The notes beneath the pieces are model-generated. The model worked only from the letters and a program-made list of their open reading frames with translations, was not told the origin of the DNA and did not search any database. This document shows, piece after piece, positions 53,346 to 63,868 of a stretch of 64,000 nucleotides of DNA; position 1 is the stretch's first letter; each line of letters starts with the position of its first letter. A program made the position numbers and the translations under genes. The DNA is from Agriotes lineatus (taxonomy: Eukaryota > Arthropoda > Insecta > Coleoptera > Elateridae). The stretch is taken from assembly GCA_940337035.1 (NCBI GenBank), contig CALNHX010005865.1:1-64000 (forward strand), read 5' to 3'.

Positions 53346-54175
53346 GGCTGCCCAAAACGCCGAATGCCCAAAACGCCGACCGAATAATTCGTCCAAAACG
53401 CCGACTGCCATTCCGCCGACTATGTCCAAAACGCCAACTGCCATTCCGCCGACTATGTCCAAAACGCCAACTGCCATTCTGCCGACTATGTCCAAAACGT
53501 CGACTGCCATTCCGCCGACTATGTCCAAAACGACGACTGCCATTCTGCCGACTAGGTCCAAAACGCCAACTCCCAATCTGCCGACCGTGTCCAAAACGCT
53601 GAACGGCGCTGACCGTCGTCACATCGTTCGTGAGGTGAGCGTCGGAGCCGAACGCAAATCAAAATTTATATTTAGCCCAAGATGCCGACTGCACATCTAT
53701 TCGGCACTTTGGCCATTCGGCAAAATGGCCTAGAACGCTTGTACGAACCTCGCCCAAAACGCCGAACGATGCCAACTGACCTCACGTCGTTTGTGGGCTC
53801 GGCGTCGGAGCAGAATATAAATCTAAAATTATTGTATTTGGTCCAAAACGCACTACAGATCTAGTCGGCACTTTGGCCATTCGGTAAAATGTGGACTGTC
53901 CAAAACGCCGAACCGATAATTCGACCAAAACGCCGACTGCCATTCCGCCGACTATGTCCAAAACGCCGACTGCCAATCTGCCGACCGTGTCCAAAACGCC
54001 GAACGGCGCTGACCGTCGTCACATCGTTCGTGAGGTGAGCGTCGGAGCCGAACGCAAATCAAAATTTATATTTAGCCCAAGATGCCGACTGCACATCTAT
54101 TCGGCACTTTGGCCATTCGGCAAAATGGCCTAGAACGCTTGTACAAGCCTCGCCCAAAACGCCGACAGCGTTCGG
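53345..54175. repeat. 33-bp minisatellite and 408-bp duplicated block, CCAAAACGCC-rich
   Basis: About six copies of a 33-base unit (CCAAAACGCCAACTGCCATT, then CCGCCGACTATGT) at 53395-53600, and two more at 53928-53993. The following block (53575-53760: CGTCGTCACATCGTTCGTGA, CATCTATTCGGCACTTTGGC) is repeated at 53983-54168 with few changes, offset about 408 bp. The phrase CCAAAACGCCGA recurs throughout, also outside the strict tandem units. Frames such as SKTPTAIPPTM follow from the 33-base period and are not evidence of a gene. Confidence 0.85.
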
Positions 54176-55016
54176 AGTCGGCAGTTTAACCGTTCTGCGA
54201 AATGTCTTGCAATGTAATCGCTGTCATGACCAAAACGCTGACTGCATGTACCAGCGGCCGTAAATAGTTTTGAAATTGCGTTCTTGTAGATGACGTTGCA
54301 ATATGGTAGGTTTGTTTATTTGATTAACTGTTTCTCACTTCAAGACTAAAATTGTGGGAAAACAAATATAATCTGGCTTTCTGAATCTTTTAATAGTCGC
54401 GGCAAACTTGCATAGTACCTATGAGTGCTGATTCATTACGGGAAAAAACTATTCATGGGTCATAAAGTGCAATTAATTCTACACCTACCAATATGTCCAC
54501 AATGTCTACTTTTGTATTTACAACTGCCCATTTAATAACTTTCGATGCCGTTCTCTAGTTATTGACGTTTTGTAAGTAAATGAGGTTATCGATAGTAGAT
54601 ACAAAAAGGCGTTTGTGATTTAGTTAAACTTCCGACAAATGACATAATTATACAGGGTGTTTCTTAAGTCGACCATGTGAATTCTAAAGGTACCAACATT
54701 GTAACGTAAAAAGAGGTCTAAAAAACTCGTTTAAGGTTTTTTGCCTTAGATCCTCTTATAAAACACCTGTTACCTCACTCTGACAATAAAATAAGGAGTA
54801 GCAAAGGCTACCGGATTCTCAGCCGGAGCTGGTCGTGGGTCGAACAGTAGACTCAAAGCGTAAGCTGAAACGAATAATAATTTATGGGCGCCAAGTAGCA
54901 GTTAACCCAGCACTTTGCTAATCATCAAACAAGTCACTACGGAAGGTGCTACTAAGCGATCCTGAAAATTAGAGATAGCGACAAGGGCACACAAATAAAA
55001 TTCGCAGGCATAAGTT
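54176..55016. other. No gene seen; single Tc1/mariner-like end near 54654
   Basis: TACAGGGTGTTTCTTAAGTC near 54652 resembles a mariner-type terminus, but no inverse partner was found. At 54790-54850 a weak tRNA-like pattern was judged insufficient. Otherwise empty. Confidence 0.4.
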
Positions 55017-55905
55017 GTTACGGTATGAAAAGGACTTTGCGACACCCACCCAAGGTGAGCATCGCACGGAATCAGTCCTGAAAACATGACATACTTGCCC
55101 TGAGATCGGTTCGAAATAGGCTAATAGGCCACGGCTGGAACGCTCAGGGAGTCGGGCGTGAGTCACACGATACGTTCTGGGCAAGCGCGCTGTGGCATAA
55201 TATATACAGGGTATGTCGAAATTATGAGGGCGCCACCAAGCCTGTCGTAACCCGGCTAACCGGGCCTGGACGGTTAGACGGGAGCGAAGCATGCAAAAAT
55301 ACTCCGCCAATAAGATTATTCAAGAGTTGCAAGGTCAAACAACAACTTCGGGATTGCCTTAAGCAAGGATTGTGATTAGGTGTCCATCCGACCACGACTA
55401 CGCAGCTGTCCCACTCACCTGCACGCTCACAGCTTCCTCGTTCCGTCGTACAATAATTCGTACAATAAAGGGGCGTCTATCTGTAACAGAACATGCACAA
55501 ACCGAAACAAACAATAGTTCCCTTAACTAACCAATCATATATTTCACTTCGAGTTACAATGGGGTAGCAGAATGCGTCGCCCTGTATCTAACCTTACTCT
55601 ATAATTAAGGGCACCAGCTGGCACGCGCGCTCTAAGCTTAACGACAGATGTTGAACATTAGTGAACAGCAATAATAGGTACAAAGATACACATTGCCTTA
55701 CGCAAGGGCAGCGACGATTTACATTAGCCTTCACGGCCTGAACTGTCTGCAGTCTGAATGAATACACTAGCGTAGTAATGAATAGGTACAAAGATACACA
55801 TTGCCTTATGCAAGGGCAGCGACGATTTACATTAGCCTTCACGGCCTGAACTGTCTGCAGTCTGAATGAATACACTAGCGTAGTAATGAGTAATAATGAG
55901 TAACA
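55017..55905 (-). mobile_element. 3' LTR of the Ty3/gypsy element (889 bp)
   Basis: It matches 62907-63765 with only scattered differences. On the plus strand it runs TGTTACGG ... GAGTAACA, i.e. TG...CA with a 6-bp inverse end TGTTAC/GTAACA. It includes a 108-bp tandem duplication (55674-55889) also present in the other LTR. Since gag and pol are on the minus strand, this is the downstream LTR. No clear polypurine tract borders it at 55906. Confidence 0.85.
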
Positions 55906-57791
55906 CTCGCGTTCACAGCGGTAATCAGGTTAAAGGCACATACCTTAATGCGTGGGCGGCGAGGGAGCCTGGTACAGCTGAGTTGCGACGAGCTGCAATC
56001 GTAGGTGGTAGGTACCTTCGGTGTTACAACGGCGAAAGGGGGTGAATGCATAACCGCCTCAATGGCGACGGGAGACGCGTCAAGACGCGTACAACGGGAC
56101 GACGAAAATGATGGGGGCCTCACTCGTTCTGCTGAACCAAATCCTCGTAGGTCGAGATGAAGGGGGCACGACCCCTCACTAATAGTAGCAGGAACTGGGC
56201 TCCAAAACACCCACGTTACGCCGAAGATCACTCGACAAATTTCGAATCACCACCACCACACACAAGCGCTCTCTGCCACGGGCTCTGGAAGACTCACCGA
56301 GGGAAGCGTCGGCAAAAGGTCACCTTCGCCGCGTCCCCCACGTGACTAAACCACAGCGAATCGCAAGGCGATGAAATGAAACCAACCAATGCGGGCCACG
56401 CTGGTATCACGCCGCCACCGCGTGCTAAATGAAACAAACCAATGCGGGCCACGCTGGTATCACGCCGCCACAGCGTGCTATTCAGAATTCAGAAAAACGC
56501 CATCAGAGGAGAGCTCCAACCGACGACAAATACTGCTTTTTAGGCTAACTATGTGCGAAATCGTGATTCTGGAATTAGGCGATGGAGCCAAATAAAGAGC
56601 TAAAAGGGCTTAGCATACGGGCGCGCTGCTCTAAGCTTAGGCGGCTATTCAAAATACCAAAATGACCTAACTAACGGCGTGAAATGCAATTAAGCATCTG
56701 AAATAGCAAAATGACTTAACACTCCCCTTACTTGAAAGAGAGTTCCCCGAAGTCTCTTATAAAACAACGAGGCATTTTGGCTGCGGCGCCACGAGAACTC
56801 AAACGGCCGGAAACGCTGATACGATAGCTGTACCCCCAAAGGAATTACGCACACCGGCCACCAGATAGGGTACGACAGGAGGGAAGAGAGAAGAGGGAGA
56901 AGAAAGACTGGATACGCCAGTGGAAATACGAAAATTGGGTAGGACCTGGCGGTTCGCTGATGGCTAGTACACACTCCCCGGACCACGGAAGACGGGCGAC
57001 AAGAAAACTGGCTGTCCCAAAAGGAGTGGCGCTCCGCCAGGGGTCCACAAAACGATTCGCGTCTGGCTCCCTCGGGGAACCAAACGGGCAAAGACTAGGC
57101 AGGCTGAGGACAGTCTCGCCGATCCGGCTCGACTGCCCCTCCCAAAATAGGAGTGCCACCACAACGGTTCGCAAAACCACGTCGATAATCGACCACCAAA
57201 ACGACAAGACAAACAAAATATAACCGACCAGACCCGAAACGGGTGTGGCACGCACTGCGGCGGCGGCCACGAAACGCCGACTGGACCTTAACACCGGGTC
57301 CATGACGGTCGCCTAACAGTGCGGTTTTGGAAGGTGGAAAGAAAAAGAGAACAACGGGGTTGGGTAGTTGTCGCCGGGACACGGTAGATAGTAATGACAA
57401 GGGGAAAAGAAAGGTAAAGATAGAGCATAGGGAAGGAGGGTTTGGGGTTCCAAATTGGAACCGTGAAAATATCTAATAATAAAAAAAAACGCGCGGTTAG
57501 CGCTCGTCAAAATCGGGTCAATAGAACGTCTTACTCCCATGCACACTTCCGACCAACCGTTCCAAAAGAACATGGGGGGGGGAAAAGGATAAGTCCCTCG
57601 TAACCTGTCCCGCAAGCCGCCTGAAGAGGGCACGTTGCGCGTCACGGGATCGGCGCATTGTGGGGTTCCCCCAACAAGGAAGCTCGGGGAAAGGTAGGTA
57701 CTACTGAAGATACGGCTCTAGGCCGGCGGTATGGCCGTCAAGGCCTACAAAGAAAAAGGGAGGGGGGTTAGGGAAAACGGGCGTTAGAAGG
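55906..57791 (-). other. Long 3' untranslated region of the Ty3/gypsy element
   Basis: 1.9 kb lie between the pol stop and the 3' LTR, longer than usual. There are several open frames of 90-150 codons on the minus strand, but none shows an env-like signal peptide, transmembrane and fusion layout or a known motif. A 55-bp direct duplication (AATGCGGGCCACGCTGGTAT...) lies at about 56392-56482. GC-rich relative to the host DNA. Confidence 0.6.
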
Positions 57792-60700
57792 CTAAACGTC
57801 CGTGGGATTGGGTTTTAGGTCTTTCGCGTGCCAAGTGCCTTTCGGGGCACCGGTCTCGTCGGACAGCTCGTAAGTGGCAAGCGAAACTTGCCGACTGATA
57901 TAAAACGGCCCTATAAATTTTGGAGCCAACTTGGCGTTAAAATATTTCGCCGCATCGGAAAGTACGTAATTTCGTCGCCAGACGGTATCGCCAACGGCGA
58001 ATTGAGCCGGGCGCCTTCGCAAATCGTAAGTCGCCTTGGAGGCTTTGTACGCCACGTCTAGTCGCTTGACTATGTCTTCATATACCGACCTTAACGCGGG
58101 AGTCCGTCGTAACAAGTCTTCGCGACTCTCTACTCGTATTTGTTCCGAAACATCCACCTCCTCGGGGTTATTGGCGCGCGTCCCCTCTAACTGTATCTCT
58201 CTGCCGAAATTGGCGAAATATGGGGTCATGCCGGTGACTTCGTGTACTGCGGTACGCACTGCGCAAGCGACTTTCGACAAATATTTATCCCACTCCCGGT
58301 GGTTGTCTTTCACGTACGACGCTAGCATAGTTTTTAATACTCGATTAACGCGTTCGACGGGGTTGGCCTGCGCATGATAATGCGCGTTAAAGATGATTCG
58401 TGATTTATACGTATCGGTAAGCTGTCGGAATTCTCTACTGCGAAACTGTACGCCGTTGTCAACCAAGACGTACTGAGGTGCTCCAAAGAGCAAGAAAACA
58501 TCGTTCTCAATTTTCTGAGTCACCGCGGTCGCAGTGGCGGTACGCAACGGGAAGAAAAGGGTAAATTTGGTAAAGTAGTCAGCCACGGACAGAATATATA
58601 CGTAGCCTTTCTTTGAACGGGGCAACGGCCCTACAATGTCGATAGATATCATTTGCCACGGCTTGTCCACCACGGGGTGACGACACATCAAGCCGGCCGG
58701 GCGTTTTTGTTCGGGTTTCTGCGCTAGGCACGTCGCGCAACGGTTAACGTGACGGGTCACATCCGCCTTAAGTTTAGGCCAATAATACTGTTGAGCGATA
58801 CGACCGTAGGTCTTATAAATGCCTAAATGGCCTGCGGTAGGTTCGTCATGGTTTTTGCGGAGAATTTCGGCGCGTTGAGGCTTCGGAACCACCTCTTTCC
58901 AACTCGTGCCTTCGTCCAATTCGGGATATTTTACGTTAACATGTTTAAACAATTTCCCTCGCGATAGTTTCCACGCCGAATACTTGAATGGTCTTTCTAC
59001 GACGCGTGTACACATGCGCCTATACCAACGGTCAGTTCGACTGTCGTTCGGTGCCTGAGCACCGGCTTCGGGTTCTCCAGAATCGACAACTGAGACTACA
59101 TCTATTTCGGGTATAGCACGGGACAGCGCATCCGGAACGACGTGGTCTTTTCCCTTCCGGTGTTTGATCGTGAAGTCGTATTGTTGGATACGAACAGCCC
59201 AACGGGCGAGTCTCCCGGTGGGTTCCTTAAGATTATTTAGCCAGATTAGTGAATGATGGTCAGTAACGACTGTGAAGTGAGTGCCTTCTAAATATGGGCG
59301 TAACTTCTCTATGGCCCACAGGACGGCCAAACATTCGCGTTCCGTAACCGAAAAGTTACGCTCAGGTTTCGTAAGAGTCCCACTAATGTAACAGATGACT
59401 TGTTCTTGGCCATCAACGGTCTGAGTCAGCACGGCGCCGATACCAACATTGGAAGCGTCCGTCTGTACGATAAACGGGAGAGAAAAATCGGGACACGACA
59501 AAATGGGTGCCGAAACTAGGCAATTTTTGATGGTTGTAAATGCGACTTCGCATGACTCGGTCCACTCAAACTTCTGAAACTTTTTCAATAACGACGTCAG
59601 CGGAGCAATAATGGCTGAGAAACTTGGTATGAAACGCCGATACCACGATGCCATGCCGACAACTCGCCGTATCTCCGAAACGTTTCTAGGTCGCGGCAAG
59701 TTAAGAATCGCCGAAACTTTATCGGGGTCGACTAAAAGTCCTTGGGCGTTAACGACATAGCCCAGGTATCGTAATTCTGGTTGGCAAAAATGGCATTTAT
59801 CACGACCCAGTGTTAAACCAGCGTCGTTTAGTCGCTGCAATACTTCGTCTAGAATCTCGACGTGCTTTTCGAAAGTCGGGGTACAAATAATCACGTCATC
59901 TAAATAGACAAAGACGTAAGGTTCCAATTCGGGACCCAACACATGGTCGACGAAACGTTGCCAGGTCGCTGGCGCGTTATGAAGCCCAAAGGGCATGCGA
60001 GTAAATTGAAACAAACCGCGCCCGGGTACTGTGAAGGCCGTTAGTTCCTTAGATTTCTCTTCCATTTCAATTTGCCAGTACGCGGATTTGATATCAAGCG
60101 ACGTCATGAACCGGGCATCGCGTAAGCGATCCAAAATCGAAGACACGTAAGGTATCGGGTAGGCGTCCTTCTCGGTGACGCTATTTAATTTGCGAAAGTC
60201 AACGCAGAAACGATAGGTCCCATCTTTCTTTTTAACTAGTAAAATCGGGCTCGACCAGGCTGAACGAGAACGTTCCACCACGCCTGATTTCTGCATCCTG
60301 TCCAACTCAGCATCGATATGCGCCTGCATTGCGGGAGAAACCGGGTAGTACCTTTGTTTAACCGGTGCCGCCTTAGTAGTGATTTTATGTTGAACGTACT
60401 TGGCGCAGCCGAGTTCGGGTTTAGCGGTAGTAAAATGTCGGTTTACGAGAGTGTCTAATTGGGCTCGTTGATCCGAGTTCAGGTCGAACATAGACTGCAA
60501 ATTGCCGGTAGGAGTATCAATGGCCGCTACGCCGGGTTTTGAGAATTCCCACTCCCCTCGAAACACGTCTGGGACTATTCCCACTGACTTCCAAAAGTCT
60601 ATCCCCAGGATCAGGGTGTGCGGAACCTCCGGAACTATCAAAACATCGATAGCTACCACTCTGTTATTTAAACGAATAGGTAAGTGCAGGGTACCTAGAC

Positions 60701-60926
60701 TGGTCACGGTCTGTCCATTAGCCACTGAGCAAACGGGTCTCAGCTTCTTATTTATGCGCAGGCCTACAGTACGCAACACGTCCCAACCCTTAGCTCCTAA
60801 GATCGTTCGATTCGCTCCTGAGTCCAACAAAGCTAACAACTCGAAACCCATGATTTCAACAGTCACATGCGGTCGACGGTCATCAGATGACCTTTCTAAT
60901 ACGTAATCGAGAATGACTTTATTTTT
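57792..60926 (-). CDS. pol: Ty3/gypsy Pol polyprotein (PR-RT-RNaseH-IN), intact
   Basis: One uninterrupted frame of about 1040 codons in the order of Ty3/gypsy pol. Protease has LALLDSGANRTILG near its start. RT follows with WSSPILLVKKKDG, RMPFGLHNAPATWQ and the active site FVYLDDVII. RNase H has TDASNVGIGAVL and TDHHSL. Integrase has the HHCC zinc domain (GHLGIYKTYG...CATCLAQKP), a core with D in SIDIVGPL, D in VLVDNGVQF and E in ANPVERVNR, and a GPF-type C-terminal module (APKFIGPFYIS). No chromodomain is visible. The frame is open from 60926, just after a TAA; the first ATG on this strand comes late (within EIMGF), so translation probably depends on gag. It would copy and integrate the element. 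Confidence 0.95.
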   Translation of the reverse strand, partial: KNKVILDYVLERSSDDRRPHVTVEIMGFELLALLDSGANRTILGAKGWDVLRTVGLRINKKLRPVCSVANGQTVTSLGTLHLPIRLNNRVVAIDVLIVPEVPHTLILGIDFWKSVGIVPDVFRGEWEFSKPGVAAIDTPTGNLQSMFDLNSDQRAQLDTLVNRHFTTAKPELGCAKYVQHKITTKAAPVKQRYYPVSPAMQAHIDAELDRMQKSGVVERSRSAWSSPILLVKKKDGTYRFCVDFRKLNSVTEKDAYPIPYVSSILDRLRDARFMTSLDIKSAYWQIEMEEKSKELTAFTVPGRGLFQFTRMPFGLHNAPATWQRFVDHVLGPELEPYVFVYLDDVIICTPTFEKHVEILDEVLQRLNDAGLTLGRDKCHFCQPELRYLGYVVNAQGLLVDPDKVSAILNLPRPRNVSEIRRVVGMASWYRRFIPSFSAIIAPLTSLLKKFQKFEWTESCEVAFTTIKNCLVSAPILSCPDFSLPFIVQTDASNVGIGAVLTQTVDGQEQVICYISGTLTKPERNFSVTERECLAVLWAIEKLRPYLEGTHFTVVTDHHSLIWLNNLKEPTGRLARWAVRIQQYDFTIKHRKGKDHVVPDALSRAIPEIDVVSVVDSGEPEAGAQAPNDSRTDRWYRRMCTRVVERPFKYSAWKLSRGKLFKHVNVKYPELDEGTSWKEVVPKPQRAEILRKNHDEPTAGHLGIYKTYGRIAQQYYWPKLKADVTRHVNRCATCLAQKPEQKRPAGLMCRHPVVDKPWQMISIDIVGPLPRSKKGYVYILSVADYFTKFTLFFPLRTATATAVTQKIENDVFLLFGAPQYVLVDNGVQFRSREFRQLTDTYKSRIIFNAHYHAQANPVERVNRVLKTMLASYVKDNHREWDKYLSKVACAVRTAVHEVTGMTPYFANFGREIQLEGTRANNPEEVDVSEQIRVESREDLLRRTPALRSVYEDIVKRLDVAYKASKATYDLRRRPAQFAVGDTVWRRNYVLSDAAKYFNAKLAPKFIGPFYISRQVSLATYELSDETGAPKGTWHAKDLKPNPTDV

Positions 60927-61012
60927 TTAAAATTTGGTCTCGCGCTCCTCGATAAGTCCCTTCATAAATTTAGTCGAATTGTTAAACACGCGCGAGGACA
61001 CTGCTCGACCGT

Positions 61013-62419
61013 TCAGCGTCTCGCGGGGTCGTTTCCCTGTCCCCTATCTCTTGTTCGACAACGAGGACAAGTGTTTACTGTCACTTCAGGTTTGCCGCAA
61101 CGGTAACAGAATTTCTTGCCGCGGGGTCGCGGACACCTACTGGCTCTATGGCCTGGTTCGTTACAGTTCCAACACCGTATGCTTGACTTGGGTGCCGGTT
61201 CTCGATTCCTCCTCTCGGGAGTATTAACGTCACGCGTTTCGACAATATCAACTGGGCACGTTTCCGCGATAGGCGCGACCTCGACGTATGCCAAGTCTGT
61301 TTCTAAGTCAGACTTCTTTCTAGAAGGTGGCACGTAAGTTTCAATGGCATAGCGCCGTTCCTCAATCTTTCGTCCGTATAGCGCTAGCTCGTCGACCGAC
61401 CGGACTTCCGTCAATCCCAACTGGGTTTGGTATAAAGGTGAAATATTATGCAACAAAATACGCAACTGTTTCTCTTCGGGAACCGCTTCGGTCAGGCGCG
61501 AAAACATTGTGCGCATGATAGCGATATAAATGCCCATACTTTCCGTAGGGCCTTGCGTGCGACGTCTAATTTCGTCCAACAACCGTTCATCATAATTCGC
61601 AGGCTGAAACTCTAGACGCAATAAATTGACTAACTGTTGCCACGTGTTAGGGGTCGCTCTATTCGCGCGATACCATAGCAATGCGTTGCCCGAAAACAAA
61701 TCGATGGCCTGCATAAACAACTCTTCTTCGGTAAGGTTTCTGGCCACTCTGAGTTCGCTAACACGCTCGATGAAAGCGTTGACCGACAGACCTTTCGGGT
61801 CACCTGAGAATTGTATGTTCCATTTCGAAACAGGGGTTGCCTTAAATGAGATCGTACGCGACATCGGCGCAACAAAACTCGGAGTCGACATAGTTGCCGC
61901 CGTCGTAGTCGTAGTCGTCGTCGCGACGGTAATGGTAGGTGCGACACCGGACGTCGATGGCAGCGCTACGGCGCTTTCTTCCTCAGCCGTAGTCGCAGAC
62001 GACCCTAGCTTTACTTGGTTAAGTTCGTAGGTTGAACGTATGAGTGATAATTCCGCGAACGCTTTTTGTTTGAGCGCTCGCTCTTCCTCCGTTATAGCTG
62101 AACAATTCGTCAGACGGTTCATTCCGTGATAAAATTTCGTTTCGATCGTAGCCGCTACTTCTTTAGTCGGGTTAGCTAAATATAGCTGAATCTTTTCTTC
62201 TAATTCGCCAATCAATGTTGTCACGGCCGTGAGATCCTCCTCGAACGTATACGGGTACGGCGGTCGCGTATCCATATCTGCGCGTCCCTCCTCTCTCAAT
62301 ACGTCGCGTAACCGGGAGCGCAACAAGGTAACCGTGCCGGAAGCATCACGGCCTCTGATTCTCAACTCGTATTCAGCCTCCGCGCGAAGCAGGCGTTCAA
62401 TATGCAGCTTTAGCACCAT
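61013..62419 (-). CDS. gag: Ty3/gypsy Gag polyprotein, intact
   Basis: 468 codons from the ATG at 62419 to TGA at 61013-61015. The ATG is chosen because upstream in-frame codons lack another ATG. It has an N-terminal helical part, a Ser/Thr/Ala-rich linker (TVATTTTTTTAATM), and a capsid-like middle (WNIQFSGDPKGLSVNAFIER, LLRLEFQPANYDERLLDEIR). The nucleocapsid end has one canonical zinc knuckle, CWNCNEPGHRASRC, and a second, CYRCGKPEVTVNTC, where the histidine is valine. It forms the particle and packages RNA. Gag and pol are in different frames and do not overlap. Confidence 0.92.
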   Translation of the reverse strand: MVLKLHIERLLRAEAEYELRIRGRDASGTVTLLRSRLRDVLREEGRADMDTRPPYPYTFEEDLTAVTTLIGELEEKIQLYLANPTKEVAATIETKFYHGMNRLTNCSAITEEERALKQKAFAELSLIRSTYELNQVKLGSSATTAEEESAVALPSTSGVAPTITVATTTTTTTAATMSTPSFVAPMSRTISFKATPVSKWNIQFSGDPKGLSVNAFIERVSELRVARNLTEEELFMQAIDLFSGNALLWYRANRATPNTWQQLVNLLRLEFQPANYDERLLDEIRRRTQGPTESMGIYIAIMRTMFSRLTEAVPEEKQLRILLHNISPLYQTQLGLTEVRSVDELALYGRKIEERRYAIETYVPPSRKKSDLETDLAYVEVAPIAETCPVDIVETRDVNTPERRNREPAPKSSIRCWNCNEPGHRASRCPRPRGKKFCYRCGKPEVTVNTCPRCRTRDRGQGNDPARR

Positions 62420-62876
62420 GTTTACAACCGGGAAAGGACCGACTTGTGTAATACGTCGTATAAAAAGAAAAACGTTAGCACTTGTTTGGTAAGTCAATTA
62501 CGTCAGATATCCGAACCAAATCGTAGACGGTCAAGACGGGAGAAATCGGGAAAAAGTGGTTTGTTACCTTTCACTCGCCCAATGGCTTAACGGGACTATC
62601 TGTCCATATCCTTTGCGAAGAGACCGAACATAAGCGAAAAAGAGCAAATTCCAAAACTAGGCGGTCAACGAATGGCTTAACGCGCCTACTATCAACCAAC
62701 AATGGTCACAGACAGTACTGCGCCCGAAATCGAGCGACAGAAAAAGAGAAAAAAAATCCGAAATGGGGTCGCGCGTTGTCACGCAACAAGGTCTCAGACG
62801 TTAAAGCGTCAGAATTAAGACACACGGATGGGCTTAACGAGACTACTCCAGTCCAATAACAGCAACAAACAACAAG

Positions 62877-62906
62877 CCCCACGCGATTGGGCCGCCAAAA
62901 TTAGCC
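62877..62906 (-). promoter_or_regulatory. Probable primer-binding site region
   Basis: Just inside the 5' LTR, minus strand: GGCTAATTTT followed by TGGCGGCCCAATCGCGTGGG. TGGCG..CCCAA..GTGGGG resembles the tRNA-complementary sites of many Ty3/gypsy elements, but with inserted bases and set about 10 bases in from the LTR end. The primer tRNA is not identified. Confidence 0.4.
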
Positions 62907-63765
62907 TGTTACGGTATAAAAAGGACTTTACGACACCCACCCAAGGTGAGCATCGCACCACGGAATCAGTTCTGAAAACATGACACACTTGCCCTGAGAT
63001 CGGTTCGAAATAGGCTAATAGGCCACGGCTGGAACGCTCAGGGAGTCGGGCGTGAGTCACACGATACGTTCTGGGCAAGCGCGTTGTGGCATAATATATA
63101 CAGGGTATGTCGAAATTATGAGGGCGCCACCAAGCCTGTCTTAACCCGGCTAACCGGGCCTGGACGGTTAGACGGGAGCGAAGCATGCAAAAATACTCCG
63201 CCAATAAGATTATGCAAGAGTTGCAAGGTCAAACAACAACTTCGGGATTGCCTTAAGCAAGGATTGTGATTAGGTGTCCATCCGACCACGACTACGCAGC
63301 TGTCTCACTCACCTGCACGCTCACAGCTTCCTCGTTCCGTCATACAATAATTCGTACAATAAAAGGGCGTCTATCTGTAACAGAACATGCACAAACCGAA
63401 ACAAACAATAGTTCCCTTAACTAACCAATCATATATTTCACTTCGAGTTACAATGGGGTAGCAGAATGCGTCGCCCTGTATCTAACCTTACTCTATAATT
63501 AAGGGCACCAGCTGGCACGCGCGCTCTAAGCTTAACGACAGATGTTGAACATTAGTGAACAGCAATAATAGGTACAAAGATACACATTGCCTTATGCAAG
63601 GGCAGCGACGATTTACATTAGCCTTCACGGCCTGAACTGTCTGCAGTCTGAATGAATACACTAGCGTAGTAATGAATAGGTACAAAGATACACATTGCCT
63701 TATGCAAGGGCAGCGACGATTTACATTAGCCTTCACGGCCTGAACTGTCTGCAGTCTGAATGAAT
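62907..63765 (-). mobile_element. 5' LTR of the Ty3/gypsy element, truncated at its outer end
   Basis: It matches 55017-55871. The last 34 bp present in the other LTR (55872-55905) are missing here and are replaced by a short tandem run of CACTGCTATGG. With the start of U3 lost, the target duplication cannot be read. Small differences between the LTRs imply a young insertion. Sequence 62420-62876 is the 5' leader. Confidence 0.85.
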
Positions 63766-63868
63766 GGCACTGCTATGACACTGCTATGGCACTGCTATGG
63801 TACCAATCTGACATATATATTAGGTTGATACTATATCTGTATCAGTCTTTGTTGTATCTGTCAGAAAT

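Noticed and set aside
53259..54133. Repeat protein frames (DIVGGMAVGVL and SKTPTAIPPTM types)
   Set aside because: The period of 33 bases keeps several frames open on both strands; no flanking exon or signal, and the units follow nucleotide not codon variation.
54790..54850. tRNA-like pattern (TAGCAAAGGCTACCGGATTC, CCGG stem, GGGTCGAAC)
   Set aside because: The B box is imperfect and the acceptor and T stems do not pair; too weak for a tRNA or SINE call.
56690..57645. Possible env gene of the gypsy element
   Set aside because: The minus-strand frames of 90-150 codons overlap in different frames and none has a signal peptide, cleavage site and anchor in envelope order.
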